Source: Candidatus Zixiibacteriota bacterium (lineage in GTDB: Bacteria; Zixibacteria; MSB-5A5; GN15; PGXB01). From it: 14,937 nt of DNA. The translations under genes and the position numbers were made by a program. Every line of letters starts with the position of its first letter. Positions within the stretch are counted from its first letter, which is position 1. Below, piece by piece: positions 8,204 through 14,937 of this stretch. Under the pieces are notes generated by a model, which worked only from the letters and a program-made list of their open reading frames with translations, was not told the DNA's origin and ran no database searches. The stretch covers positions 1-14,937 of the forward strand of contig QNAH01000016.1 in NCBI GenBank assembly GCA_003641425.1. The letters are read 5' to 3'.

Positions 8204-8242
8204 TGGTTTCAGTAATTTGGAATTGACTGAGGTAAGCGAAAG

Positions 8243-9217
8243 ATGAAGAAAATCCTGATAACAGGCGCGGTCGGACAAATCGGATCGGAACTGGCGACCG
8301 CCCTTAAAAAACGTTATGGAAAAGAAAATGTGGTCGCGAGCGATATCCGGATGCCCTCCGACTTCAACCCACGCAACGACGGGCCCTTTGAGTTTCTTGA
8401 CTGCCTCGACCCGCATCATATCACCCGGGCGATGCAGATGTATAATTTCGACACCATTTACCACCTGGCCGCCATCCTCTCGGCGGTCGGCGAGGCCAAA
8501 CCGAACCTGGCCTGGCAGGTCAATATGTACGGCCTTTATAATATGCTCGAGGCGGCGCGCCAATACCATTGCGCCGTGTTTGTTCCCAGCTCGATCGGCG
8601 CCTTCGGCAAGAGCACACCCAAGGACGGAACCCCGCAGGATACCGTTCAGCGACCCGATACGATGTACGGCGTCACCAAGGTGGCCGGGGAACTTCTCTG
8701 CGACTATTATCACAAGCGCTTCGGTCTCGACACCCGCGGTGTCCGCTTCCCGGGATTGATCTCCTATCAAACCGAACCGGGCGGGGGTACCACCGATTAC
8801 GCTGTCGAAATTTTCTCCGAAGCCCTGAAGCATAAAAAATACACCTGTTATCTCAACGCCGATACCCGCATGGACATGATGTACATGCCGGATGCTATCA
8901 AGGGGATGATTGACCTGATGGAGGCCGATCCGGACGGGCTGATTCACCGCAATGCCTTCAATTTGACCGCCATGAATTTCACCCCCGCCGAGATCGCCGA
9001 TGAGATAAAAAAGCATATCCCCGAATTTGAAATCGAATACAATGTCGATCCGGTCCGTCAGGCAATCGCCGATTCCTGGCCGAATTATCTCGACGATTCC
9101 GCCGCCCGCAACGAATGGGGCTGGAAACCGACGTTCGATATGGAGATGATGACAAAAGATCTGCTGGAAAAATTGTCGCAGAAAATCGAGAAACCGCAGA
9201 AGCCGAAATCCCGGTAG
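8243..9217 (+). CDS. tdh: SDR-type L-threonine 3-dehydrogenase (NAD-dependent epimerase family)
   Basis: This 324-residue extended short-chain dehydrogenase probably oxidises L-threonine to 2-amino-3-oxobutyrate with NAD in the cytoplasm. The Rossmann motif is GAVGQIG (8-14), with D34 at the end of the second strand fitting NAD. The active site is VPSSIGAFG (114-122) with YGVTK (142-146) supplying Tyr142 and Lys146. The segments RPDTMYGVTKVAGEL and GVRFPGLISY (166-175), followed by GGGTTDYAVEIF (180-191), are characteristic of the SDR threonine dehydrogenases rather than sugar epimerases. The start is supported by GAGGTAAG upstream. No 2-amino-3-ketobutyrate CoA ligase gene is adjacent, so glycine formation by that route is not shown here. 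The exonuclease III gene follows after 11 bases and is probably co-transcribed. A UDP-sugar epimerase-like role is a less likely alternative. Confidence 0.85.
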   Translation: MKKILITGAVGQIGSELATALKKRYGKENVVASDIRMPSDFNPRNDGPFEFLDCLDPHHITRAMQMYNFDTIYHLAAILSAVGEAKPNLAWQVNMYGLYNMLEAARQYHCAVFVPSSIGAFGKSTPKDGTPQDTVQRPDTMYGVTKVAGELLCDYYHKRFGLDTRGVRFPGLISYQTEPGGGTTDYAVEIFSEALKHKKYTCYLNADTRMDMMYMPDAIKGMIDLMEADPDGLIHRNAFNLTAMNFTPAEIADEIKKHIPEFEIEYNVDPVRQAIADSWPNYLDDSAARNEWGWKPTFDMEMMTKDLLEKLSQKIEKPQKPKSR

Positions 9218-9228
9218 GTGTAAACCCG

Positions 9229-10002
9229 ATGAAAAAAGTAAGACTGGTCTCATGGAACGTCAACGGCATCAGGGCGGTGCACCGCAAAAACGCTCTCGAC
9301 TGGTTTTTCAGGGAAAAGCCGTTTATGCTCTGCCTTCAGGAGACAAAAGCGATGCCGGAGCAGTTCCCGAAAGAAGTGCAGGAACTCGGCGGTTACCATA
9401 TTTATTCGACATCGGCTGAGAGAAAGGGCTACAGCGGCGTGGCCCTCTTTTCCCGGCAAAAACCGGTTAATGTCAAACATGGCCTCGGTGTCAAAAAATT
9501 CGATACCGAAGGCCGGACTCTGATCGCCGAATTCGATGATTTTGTCCTTTACAATATATATTTCCCAAATGGAAAGGCCTCGAAAGAAAGACTGCAGTAT
9601 AAGATGGATTTCTACGATGCCTTCCTGAAATATGCCGACAAACAGAAAAAATCGGGGAAAAATATAATCATCTGCGGCGATGTCAATACGGCCCACAAGG
9701 AAATTGACCTGGCCCGCCCCAAAGAGAATGAGAAAACATCCGGTTTCCTTCCCGAAGAACGGGCTTGGATCGATAAACTAATCGATCACGGCTATATCGA
9801 CACCCTGCGGATGTTCAACGACAAACCGGAACAATACACCTGGTGGGATATGAAGACCCGGGCCCGGGAACGGAATGTCGGCTGGAGAATCGATTATTTT
9901 TTCATCGGCGAAAGCCTTAAAAAGCGTATCAACGCCGCCCATATTTTCCCCGAGATCATGGGCTCGGATCATTGCCCGATCGCTATCGATATCCAGAATT
10001 AA
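9229..10002 (+). CDS. xth: exodeoxyribonuclease III (AP endonuclease)
   Basis: This 257-residue enzyme of the exonuclease III/APE1 family cleaves DNA 5' to abasic sites and degrades 3' ends during base-excision repair. The family residues are all visible: WNVNG (9-13), LQETK (36-40, metal ligand E38), NIYFPNG (109-115), CGDVNTAH (149-156, D151/N153), WRIDYFF (219-225) and SDHCP (246-250, D247/H248). The length is typical. The frame is open 38 codons further upstream, inside tdh, but the ATG at 9229 is chosen because the protein then starts exactly as the family does (MKKVRLVSWN). A GGTAGGTG site (9213-9220) lies 8 bases before it. That site contains the tdh stop codon, suggesting coupled translation. 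A strong terminator follows. Confidence 0.95.
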   Translation: MKKVRLVSWNVNGIRAVHRKNALDWFFREKPFMLCLQETKAMPEQFPKEVQELGGYHIYSTSAERKGYSGVALFSRQKPVNVKHGLGVKKFDTEGRTLIAEFDDFVLYNIYFPNGKASKERLQYKMDFYDAFLKYADKQKKSGKNIIICGDVNTAHKEIDLARPKENEKTSGFLPEERAWIDKLIDHGYIDTLRMFNDKPEQYTWWDMKTRARERNVGWRIDYFFIGESLKKRINAAHIFPEIMGSDHCPIAIDIQN

Positions 10003-10031
10003 CAAGGCTGGAATTTCAGCATAATAACAAA

Positions 10032-10068
10032 AAAACAGCAGGCTGTCTCCCCGACAGCCTGCTGTTTT
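10032..10068. terminator. perfect bidirectional-looking hairpin terminator after xth
   Basis: A 16-pair perfect stem (10032-10047 with 10053-10068) is built on CAGCAGGCTGTC and loop TCCCC. It ends in TTTT on the plus strand and is preceded by a run of A (10029-10035), so it could also work on the opposite strand. It separates xth from the next unit. Confidence 0.88.
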
Positions 10069-10152
10069 ACAATAACCGCCATTATTTCCACGCGTAATAA
10101 ATTGTCCGGCAACAGGATAATATCATTTTTGAAAAAAGTTGATATATGACTC

Positions 10153-10180
10153 TTGACAATCGCCGATTATCCGATATCTT
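10153..10180 (+). promoter_or_regulatory. sigma70-type promoter for the HTH-macro-redox-kinase unit
   Basis: TTGACA (10153-10158, perfect) and TATCTT (10175-10180, four of six) are 16 bases apart. Transcription would start near 10187, about 27 bases before the first gene. The element resembles the gdhA promoter (TTGACA...TATCCT). Confidence 0.55.
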
Positions 10181-10187
10181 ATATAAA

Positions 10188-10215
10188 ACTCAGAATACTC
10201 AGAAATACCAGAAAT
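10188..10215 (+). repeat. three tandem 9-10-base direct repeats between promoter and start codon
   Basis: ACTCAGAAT (10188-10196), ACTCAGAAAT (10197-10206) and ACCAGAAAT (10207-10215) follow each other without spacers, and the last runs into the ATG of the regulator gene. Placed just after the -10, they could be an operator for self-regulation. No Shine-Dalgarno sequence is present in this interval. Confidence 0.45.
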
Positions 10216-10978
10216 GGCCGACACGTCGAAACATAAAGATTATCTGACCACCACCGAGGCCGCCAAAATTTTGTCGGTTTCTCCGGACACTGTTTTAAAA
10301 TGGGTCAAGGCGGGCAAGATCGAATCGTTCCGAACCCTGGGCGGGCATTTTCGCATTCCGTCCGGCGCCCTCGATGCTCTGGCGACGGAGAAAAACGATC
10401 TGCCCATACTGGACACCACCGCCCGCCAGATTTCGACTTTTCAGTACTGCTGGGAATACCTCTCAAAAGGCGGGGCTATCAAGCCGGAGTGTCATGAATG
10501 TATCACCTACCGTTCCCGTTCCCGCCGCTGTTATGAACTTCGCGACCTGCCCGAAGGACTTGGCTGTCTGAGATTGTACTGCAAGTCCAGTTGTGAGGAC
10601 TGTGATTATTACGGAATAGTCAGCGGCCAGGGGATCAATGTCATGGTGCTTTCCGAGGGCAACAGGATCCTCACCGACTATGACGAAGACAGCAATAACG
10701 GTATTCATATCCGTTTTGTCACCAGTGAATATGAATGTGCCATGATGATCGAAAAGTTTCGTCCCGATTATATCGTGGTTGACTGCACTCTGGGAAAAAA
10801 GCGGACCGAAGTCGTCTGCCGAAGTCTGTTTAACGACCCGCGCATTCCGGTAGTACGGTTAATTCTCTCATCCAAAATCAAAAAATTAAGCGAATATTGT
10901 GATAAAGAAGTGTTTGGCTGGATTAAGAAACCTTTTACGGTCCGGCAATTGATGGATTGTATCGAGGGAACAGCCTGA
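10214..10978 (+). CDS. excisionase/MerR-like HTH regulator with Cys-rich middle and receiver-like C-terminus
   Basis: This 254-residue protein is probably a transcription regulator. Residues about 9-58 form a helix-turn-helix of the excisionase/MerR/BldC type (LTTTEAAKILSVSPDTVLKW 11-30, then GGHFRIP 43-49). Residues 79-130 hold eight cysteines (79, 93, 96, 106, 118, 123, 127, 130), including CHEC and CKSSCEDC, which suggests a zinc or Fe-S site. Residues about 140-250 resemble a response-regulator receiver: YIVVDCTLG (186-194) puts D190 at the phosphoacceptor position and IKKPF (237-241) gives the conserved lysine K239. The usual N-terminal acidic pair is missing. No Shine-Dalgarno precedes the ATG; direct repeats occupy that space. 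It heads a unit with a redox complex and a histidine kinase, so it may respond to redox state or phosphorylation. The DNA target is unknown. Confidence 0.75.
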   Translation: MADTSKHKDYLTTTEAAKILSVSPDTVLKWVKAGKIESFRTLGGHFRIPSGALDALATEKNDLPILDTTARQISTFQYCWEYLSKGGAIKPECHECITYRSRSRRCYELRDLPEGLGCLRLYCKSSCEDCDYYGIVSGQGINVMVLSEGNRILTDYDEDSNNGIHIRFVTSEYECAMMIEKFRPDYIVVDCTLGKKRTEVVCRSLFNDPRIPVVRLILSSKIKKLSEYCDKEVFGWIKKPFTVRQLMDCIEGTA

Positions 10979-11071
10979 ACACCGGGGCTATGCCGGGAGG
11001 ATAATACTACGTCCTCCGCCACGAACTTGAAATTGAATCGTTACTGGCAAGGTCAAGAGGAGAACCGTCTT

Positions 11072-11608
11072 ATGCCGGAAAAATTGACAATCAAAGGGCG
11101 TACTGTCAGACTTTTGAAATGTGACATTACAGACCTTGAAATCGAATCTTTTGTTTTTTATGCCCGCGAGGATCTCGCTCTCGGGTCCGGGTTCGGCAAT
11201 GCCATCTCGGTCCGGGGCGGGCCGTCGATACAGCAGGAACTGGATAATCTCGGCCCGGTCGAGACCACCGCGGCGGTGATAAGTTCCGCCGGAGAACTCA
11301 AGGCCGATTATATCATCCACGCCGTCGGGCCCAAATTTCAGGAGGAAGACCTGGAAGAAAAACTCCGGACAACGGTCCTCAATGCCCTGAAGGCGGCAGA
11401 TCAGAAAGGTATCAAAGCGGTTGCTTTCCCGGCCATGGGCGCGGGTTTTTACGGTGTCCCGCTTGAAATCAGCGCCGCCGTGACCCTGGGGATAATAATC
11501 GATTATTTATCGGGCGAAACCGGAATCGAGGATACTGCTATATGTCTCCTCGATTCGAGGGAATTCAAGCCGTTTGAAAATCAACTGTCAAGTATGGCGG
11601 CGGCGTAA
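11072..11608 (+). CDS. divergent macro-domain protein
   Basis: This 178-residue protein is a single macro domain, a fold that usually binds ADP-ribose or related nucleotides and sometimes hydrolyses ADP-ribosylation. Matching motifs are CDIT (17-20), ADYIIHAVGP (78-87) and FPAMGAGFYGVP (119-130, the second phosphate loop). The first canonical motif NAAN is replaced by FYAR (29-32), followed by GSGFGNAISVRGG (38-50) instead of the GGGVDGAI loop. The usual catalytic asparagine is therefore absent, and a binding or sensing role seems likelier than hydrolysis. The ATG at 11072 is chosen because GAGGAG (11057-11062) lies 9 bases upstream; the frame is open to a TTG at 11027 with no binding site. 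A 6-base inverted repeat (10996-11001/11012-11017) lies in the preceding gap. The membrane gene follows after 10 bases. Confidence 0.8.
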   Translation: MPEKLTIKGRTVRLLKCDITDLEIESFVFYAREDLALGSGFGNAISVRGGPSIQQELDNLGPVETTAAVISSAGELKADYIIHAVGPKFQEEDLEEKLRTTVLNALKAADQKGIKAVAFPAMGAGFYGVPLEISAAVTLGIIIDYLSGETGIEDTAICLLDSREFKPFENQLSSMAAA

Positions 11609-11618
11609 AGGAGGTATG

Positions 11619-12302
11619 ATGAGTCCCTTGCTGCATTTTTCGGAACATACATTACAGGAAGCGGCGCTTGCTTTTATGGCGCTGGCCTATATCACTCGTC
11701 TGACCTGGCTGTTTCATTTCAAGGCCGGTTCGGATCGCCAGGCGCCGACCGGCGCCGCCGATACGACACCTCGCCGGGGCATCCTTTATTCATGGTTCAA
11801 TATCGCCATGCCCTGGGCAATGGAAAGCACCCGGACTAAAATGTTCATGTATATTCAGTTTATAATATTTCATCTGGGCGTAACGGCCGCCATCGGGCTG
11901 TCATTCATCATCCCTTATGCGCCACGGCTTTTGGATTCACGGGTGGCGGCGGTGATCCTGATGGCCATAATCGGGGCCGCCCTCCTGGTCGGTCTCATGC
12001 GGATAATCCGTCGGATTTCCGACAAATATATGCGCGCGATAAGTTCACCCGACGATTATTTTTCACTTTTGCTTTTGACCGTCTGGTTCGCCTTCGCCTT
12101 TTTATCGGTACCTAACAGCACCGCCTGGGGAGAGTGGCACCTGTTGACATATTTCTTCCTGACCGCCTTTTTCCTGGTGTACGTTCCATTCAGCAAAATA
12201 TCCCATTACCTGTACTATCCTTTCACCCGGTACTATCTGGGCAAAACGCTGGGACACCGGGGAGTTTATCCGATGAAACACGCCCGGCAATCCGGTGAAT
12301 GA
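11619..12302 (+). CDS. NarI/DsrM-like membrane cytochrome b subunit
   Basis: This 227-residue integral membrane protein resembles the haem-b subunits of respiratory nitrate reductase (NarI) and the Dsr/Hdr membrane complexes (DsrM, HdrE), which pass electrons between quinones and an Fe-S partner. Hydrophobic segments lie at about 12-32, 74-101, 108-128, 146-163 and 172-191. Possible haem-ligand histidines are H85 (FIIFHLG), H174 (EWHLL) and H196 (KISHYLYYPFTR), the last motif being typical of the family. Of two in-frame ATGs (11616, 11619) the second is chosen because it sits 4 bases after GGAGG (11610-11614). The gene begins 10 bases after the macro gene and precedes the CCG-domain Fe-S gene by 38 bases, the usual pairing for such complexes. 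No cytochrome c or molybdoprotein partner is in view. Confidence 0.78.
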   Translation: MSPLLHFSEHTLQEAALAFMALAYITRLTWLFHFKAGSDRQAPTGAADTTPRRGILYSWFNIAMPWAMESTRTKMFMYIQFIIFHLGVTAAIGLSFIIPYAPRLLDSRVAAVILMAIIGAALLVGLMRIIRRISDKYMRAISSPDDYFSLLLLTVWFAFAFLSVPNSTAWGEWHLLTYFFLTAFFLVYVPFSKISHYLYYPFTRYYLGKTLGHRGVYPMKHARQSGE

Positions 12303-12340
12303 TCGTCAATAATGGTGGAACAGAGAATTTGGAGATAACG

Positions 12341-14095
12341 ATGAGCAGTATAAATACAAGATCACACAAGGCACAAAAAGTAATCGAACGGATGGGCAAA
12401 AAACTCAACCGGCAGATTGTCGGTTCGCTGGTGGCCTGCGTGCACTGCGGAATGTGCACCAATGCCTGCCATTATGTACTGGCCAATCCCGATGACCCGA
12501 CTTACGCCCCGGCATACAAGGCCGACCAGATACGCAAATTCTTCAAGAAACATTATGACTGGACCGGCCGTGTCCTGCCCTGGTGGGTCAAGGCCAAAAG
12601 CCTGTACACCGACGAGGATCTGGAAGAGTTGAAAGATACTGTCTTTGGCAAGTGTACCAACTGCCGGCGCTGTTCCATCAACTGCCCCATGGGTGTCGAC
12701 TATGCCACTTTCAACCGCATGGCACGAGGACTGCTTGTCTCGGTCGGTGTCATGCCCGAAGGGGTGGCCGTCGTCAGCAAGGACCAGTGGGAAATCGGCA
12801 ACCAGATGGGTGTCCTAAAAGAGGACTATGTCGATACCCTCGAATGGCTGGCCGAGGAATTGCAGGAAGAATGGGGCGACCCGAACGCGACCATACCGAT
12901 CGACAGGACAAATGCGGACGTCGTTTATTCCATCAATCCGCGTGAGGTCAAATATGATCCACGGACCATCTCCGATGCGGCCCTCATCTTCTATGCCGCC
13001 GGTGAAAACTGGACCATGCCGAGCGAATGCTGGGATATGACCAATTTTGGTCTGTTTTCCGGCGACGACGATCTCGGGGGCGCTGTGGCCCGGCGGTTGT
13101 ATGAAAAGGTGGAAGAACTCAGCGGCAAAACCCTGGTCATTTCCGAGTGCGGCCACGGTTATCGTTCGACCCGCTGCGAGGGACCCAACTGGGGTAAACT
13201 GGATGTCAAATTCCCCATGGAAAGTTCTGTTATAACAATGCTCCGTTATATCAGGGAAGGCCGGATCAAAGTGGACAAATCGAAGAATACCACCCCGGTC
13301 ACTTTTCATGATTCCTGCAACAATGCCCGTTCCTGCGGACTGTTCGAGGAACCCCGCGAGCTTCTGAATCTGGTCTGTTCCGATTTCCGCGAGATGTATC
13401 CCAACCGCACCGAGAATTACTGCTGTACCGGCGGCGGCGGGGCGATGTCGATGTCGGAATACACTCCACGGCGGCTCAAATCGGCCAAAATAAAGGCCGA
13501 TCAGCTTAAGGCCACCGGCGCCGAGATAGTTGTCACCTCATGTCATAACTGCGTTGACGGTCTTACCGACCTGATACGCCATTACAAACTCGGCATGCAG
13601 GTCACCCAGCTTGTCAACCTGGTTGCCAACGCTCTCGTCATTGAAAAGAAGGTCATGGTTCCGGTCGAAGAGATCACCGCCGACCTGGCCGGTTATCGTA
13701 TTCTTGTTGCCGACGACGAGCCGGACTTCGTGACCTTTGTCGCGACAATACTTGAAGACAACGGCGCCGCGGTAATGCGGGCATATGATGGCGATGAGGC
13801 CATCAAGATGGCCCGCCATGAGAAACCGGACCTGATGACACTCGACATCACCATGCCGGGCAAATCGGGAATAGAAGTATTCGAGATGCTGAAAAAAGAC
13901 GACGACCTGAAATCGATTCCGGTCTGCGTCATTACCGGTAAACCGGAACTCCGTAAACTGATTTACGATCGGCCGACGACGCCGGACGGATATATGGACA
14001 AGCCGATCACAGAGGAAAACCTGCTGATCAATATCAGGAAAATACTGAAAGTACACCATCATCAGGAGACCGTGGAAAGCAAAAAGCAGATCTGA
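12341..14095 (+). CDS. HdrD/DsrK-like Fe-S reductase subunit fused to a response-regulator receiver
   Basis: This 584-residue protein has two parts. Residues 33-43 (CVHCGMCTNAC) and 105-115 (CTNCRRCSINC) are two [4Fe-4S] ferredoxin motifs. Residues about 260-440 carry CCG-type cysteines: C326, CC at 361-362 in NYCCTGGGGA, and CHNC (401-404), with a degenerate first copy around ECGHGYRSTRC (269-279). This is the architecture of HdrD, DsrK and related quinone/thiol oxidoreductases. Residues about 451-570 form a full receiver domain: acidic pair D458/D459, phosphoacceptor D502 (LDITMPGKSG), T532 and K554 (MDKP). The ATG at 12341 is preferred, with GGAG (12331-12334) 6 bases upstream, over an upstream in-frame start at 12299. 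It sits between the cytochrome b gene and a histidine kinase, so its redox activity or assembly may be controlled by phosphorylation. That is inference. Confidence 0.85.
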   Translation: MSSINTRSHKAQKVIERMGKKLNRQIVGSLVACVHCGMCTNACHYVLANPDDPTYAPAYKADQIRKFFKKHYDWTGRVLPWWVKAKSLYTDEDLEELKDTVFGKCTNCRRCSINCPMGVDYATFNRMARGLLVSVGVMPEGVAVVSKDQWEIGNQMGVLKEDYVDTLEWLAEELQEEWGDPNATIPIDRTNADVVYSINPREVKYDPRTISDAALIFYAAGENWTMPSECWDMTNFGLFSGDDDLGGAVARRLYEKVEELSGKTLVISECGHGYRSTRCEGPNWGKLDVKFPMESSVITMLRYIREGRIKVDKSKNTTPVTFHDSCNNARSCGLFEEPRELLNLVCSDFREMYPNRTENYCCTGGGGAMSMSEYTPRRLKSAKIKADQLKATGAEIVVTSCHNCVDGLTDLIRHYKLGMQVTQLVNLVANALVIEKKVMVPVEEITADLAGYRILVADDEPDFVTFVATILEDNGAAVMRAYDGDEAIKMARHEKPDLMTLDITMPGKSGIEVFEMLKKDDDLKSIPVCVITGKPELRKLIYDRPTTPDGYMDKPITEENLLINIRKILKVHHHQETVESKKQI

Positions 14096-14114
14096 TTTCC
14101 GAAAGGATTCGCCG

Positions 14115-14937
14115 ATGGAAAATATTTACCAGGCATATTTTGAATCACTGCCCTGTTTTGTTACGGTGCAGGACCGTGATTTCAGGATTATCAGCGCCAA
14201 CCGGATGTTCCGCGACAATTTCGGCGATCATGAGGGCCGCTTCTGTTACCAGATTTACAAGCAACGTCCCGAAAAGTGCGAAATCTGCCCGGTCGAAAGG
14301 ACATTCCGCGACGGCGGCGAATACCACAGCGATGAACAGGTAAGGACGCTCGATGGACGCGATGTCTGCGTAATTGTCAATACCACCCCGATCAGAAACG
14401 AAAAGGGCGATATTATTGCAGTGATGGAAATGTCCACCGATATCACCGATATCAAGCTTCTCCACCAACAACTTCGGGAAAGCCAGGAAAGATACCGTAT
14501 CCTGTTCGAAGAGGTCCCGTGTTATATTTCAATTCAGGATAAGGATCTGCGCATCGTCGATGCCAACCGATTGCACCGTGAGGCCTTCGGGACCTCGTAC
14601 GGCGGCAAATGCTATGAAATTTACAAGCACCGTAAAAAGGAATGCGAACCGTGCACCGTCCGGCAGACATTTGCCGACGGTAAGGTCCGCACTCATGAGG
14701 AAGTCGTTACCTCGCGCGACAACGAACAGATGAATGTCCTGGTAAACACCGCCCCGATCAGAAACGGCGATGGTGAGATTGAAAAAGTGATCGAGATGAG
14801 TACCGACATCACGCAGATACGTCAGTTGCAGGACAAGCTGACCTCGGTGGGCCTTCTGATCAGCTCCATATCCCATGGTATCAAGGGACTTCTCAACGGG
14901 CTCGACGGGGGTATCTACCTGGTCAATACCGGTCTTA
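14115..14937 (+). CDS. PAS-PAS sensor histidine kinase, 3' end cut by the window
   Basis: The visible 274 residues are the input part of a histidine kinase. Two PAS domains (about 8-114 and 126-236) share the order PC, VQD/IQD, ANR, C, CxxC, IRN, MSTDIT. Their cysteines fall at 14/44/55/58 and 136/166/177/180, exactly 122 residues apart, so they are a tandem duplication. After a coiled linker the dimerisation/phosphoacceptor helix begins at SISHGIKGLLNGLDGG (251-266), with H254 the likely phosphorylated histidine. The ATP-binding domain lies beyond the window. No transmembrane segment is seen, so it is probably cytosolic. The ATG at 14115 follows AAGGA (14103-14107), 19 bases after the stop of the Fe-S/receiver gene. 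It is probably the kinase for that receiver and perhaps for the HTH protein's receiver-like domain. The cysteines suggest redox, metal or cofactor sensing. Confidence 0.88.
   Translation, partial: MENIYQAYFESLPCFVTVQDRDFRIISANRMFRDNFGDHEGRFCYQIYKQRPEKCEICPVERTFRDGGEYHSDEQVRTLDGRDVCVIVNTTPIRNEKGDIIAVMEMSTDITDIKLLHQQLRESQERYRILFEEVPCYISIQDKDLRIVDANRLHREAFGTSYGGKCYEIYKHRKKECEPCTVRQTFADGKVRTHEEVVTSRDNEQMNVLVNTAPIRNGDGEIEKVIEMSTDITQIRQLQDKLTSVGLLISSISHGIKGLLNGLDGGIYLVNTGL

Noticed and set aside
9115..9228. Upstream extension of exonuclease III
   Set aside because: It lies inside tdh in another frame and precedes the conserved family N-terminus; the 9229 ATG has a good ribosome binding site.
8093..9253. 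386-codon open frame on the minus strand across tdh
   Set aside because: It is fully antisense to a gene with complete SDR motifs, its translation shows no family motifs, and long antisense frames arise from the codon bias of the real gene.
10996..11017. GGAGGA...TCCTCC inverted repeat as a terminator between the HTH and macro genes
   Set aside because: Only six pairs with a 10-base loop and no T-tract; too weak to split the unit.
11027..11071. Upstream TTG start for the macro-domain gene
   Set aside because: There is no ribosome binding site before it, while GAGGAG is well placed for the ATG at 11072.
1..14937. CRISPR arrays, tRNA or rRNA genes, insertion sequences
   Set aside because: No spaced direct-repeat array, cloverleaf, rRNA core sequence, transposase motif or terminal inverted repeats were found on reading both strands; the short tandem repeats at 10188-10215 are contiguous and too short for CRISPR.

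Overview
The window (14,937 bases, roughly half G+C by eye) reads as the chromosome of a free-living, probably anaerobic or microaerobic Gram-negative-type bacterium. The gene styles are a hexameric glutamate dehydrogenase, stand-alone PEP/pyruvate-binding proteins, an SDR-type threonine dehydrogenase, HdrD/DsrK-like Fe-S reductases and PAS kinases with CxxC motifs. They fit deep-branching lineages of the FCB/Zixibacteria or deltaproteobacterial kind. This is inference from gene style only; no rRNA or marker gene is present. No tRNA, rRNA, CRISPR array, insertion sequence or phage gene was seen.

Layout. Bases 1-797 are mostly non-coding and AT-richer than the rest. The left edge may hold the start of a minus-strand gene (84 to 1). 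A good sigma70-like promoter (604-632) precedes a possible 42-codon leader ORF (669-797), whose stop codon abuts the start of gdhA (798-2084). A strong terminator (2111-2145) closes gdhA. Next comes a two-gene unit with an ATGA overlap (2240-3994 and 3991-7191). It encodes two paralogous PEP/pyruvate-binding (PPDK_N-type) proteins; the second carries an N-terminal GAF-like sensor module and a C-terminal pol-beta-type nucleotidyltransferase. A convergent metallophosphoesterase gene (minus strand, 7177-8043) overlaps it by 15 bases. Divergent from that gene are an SDR-type L-threonine 3-dehydrogenase (8243-9217) and an exonuclease III (9229-10002), ended by a perfect hairpin terminator (10032-10068).

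A new transcription unit starts at about 10153 and runs off the right edge. It encodes an excisionase/MerR-type HTH protein with a cysteine-rich middle and a receiver-like C-terminus, a divergent macro-domain protein, a NarI/DsrM-like membrane cytochrome b, an HdrD/DsrK-like Fe-S protein fused to a canonical response-regulator receiver, and a histidine kinase with two tandem cysteine-bearing PAS domains (truncated by the window end).

How the genes may work together. The right-hand unit looks like a membrane quinone/thiol electron-transfer module (cytochrome b plus CCG Fe-S subunit) built directly into a phosphorelay: one kinase, a receiver on the Fe-S enzyme and a receiver-like domain on the DNA-binding protein. 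This is the best candidate for an undescribed system. The second candidate is the PEP-binding pair, which lacks the phosphohistidine swivel and PEP TIM-barrel of PEP synthase and PPDK but adds sensor and nucleotidyltransferase parts. It is therefore more likely a regulatory phosphotransferase than a metabolic PEP synthase. Both proposals are inferred from domain order and gene order.
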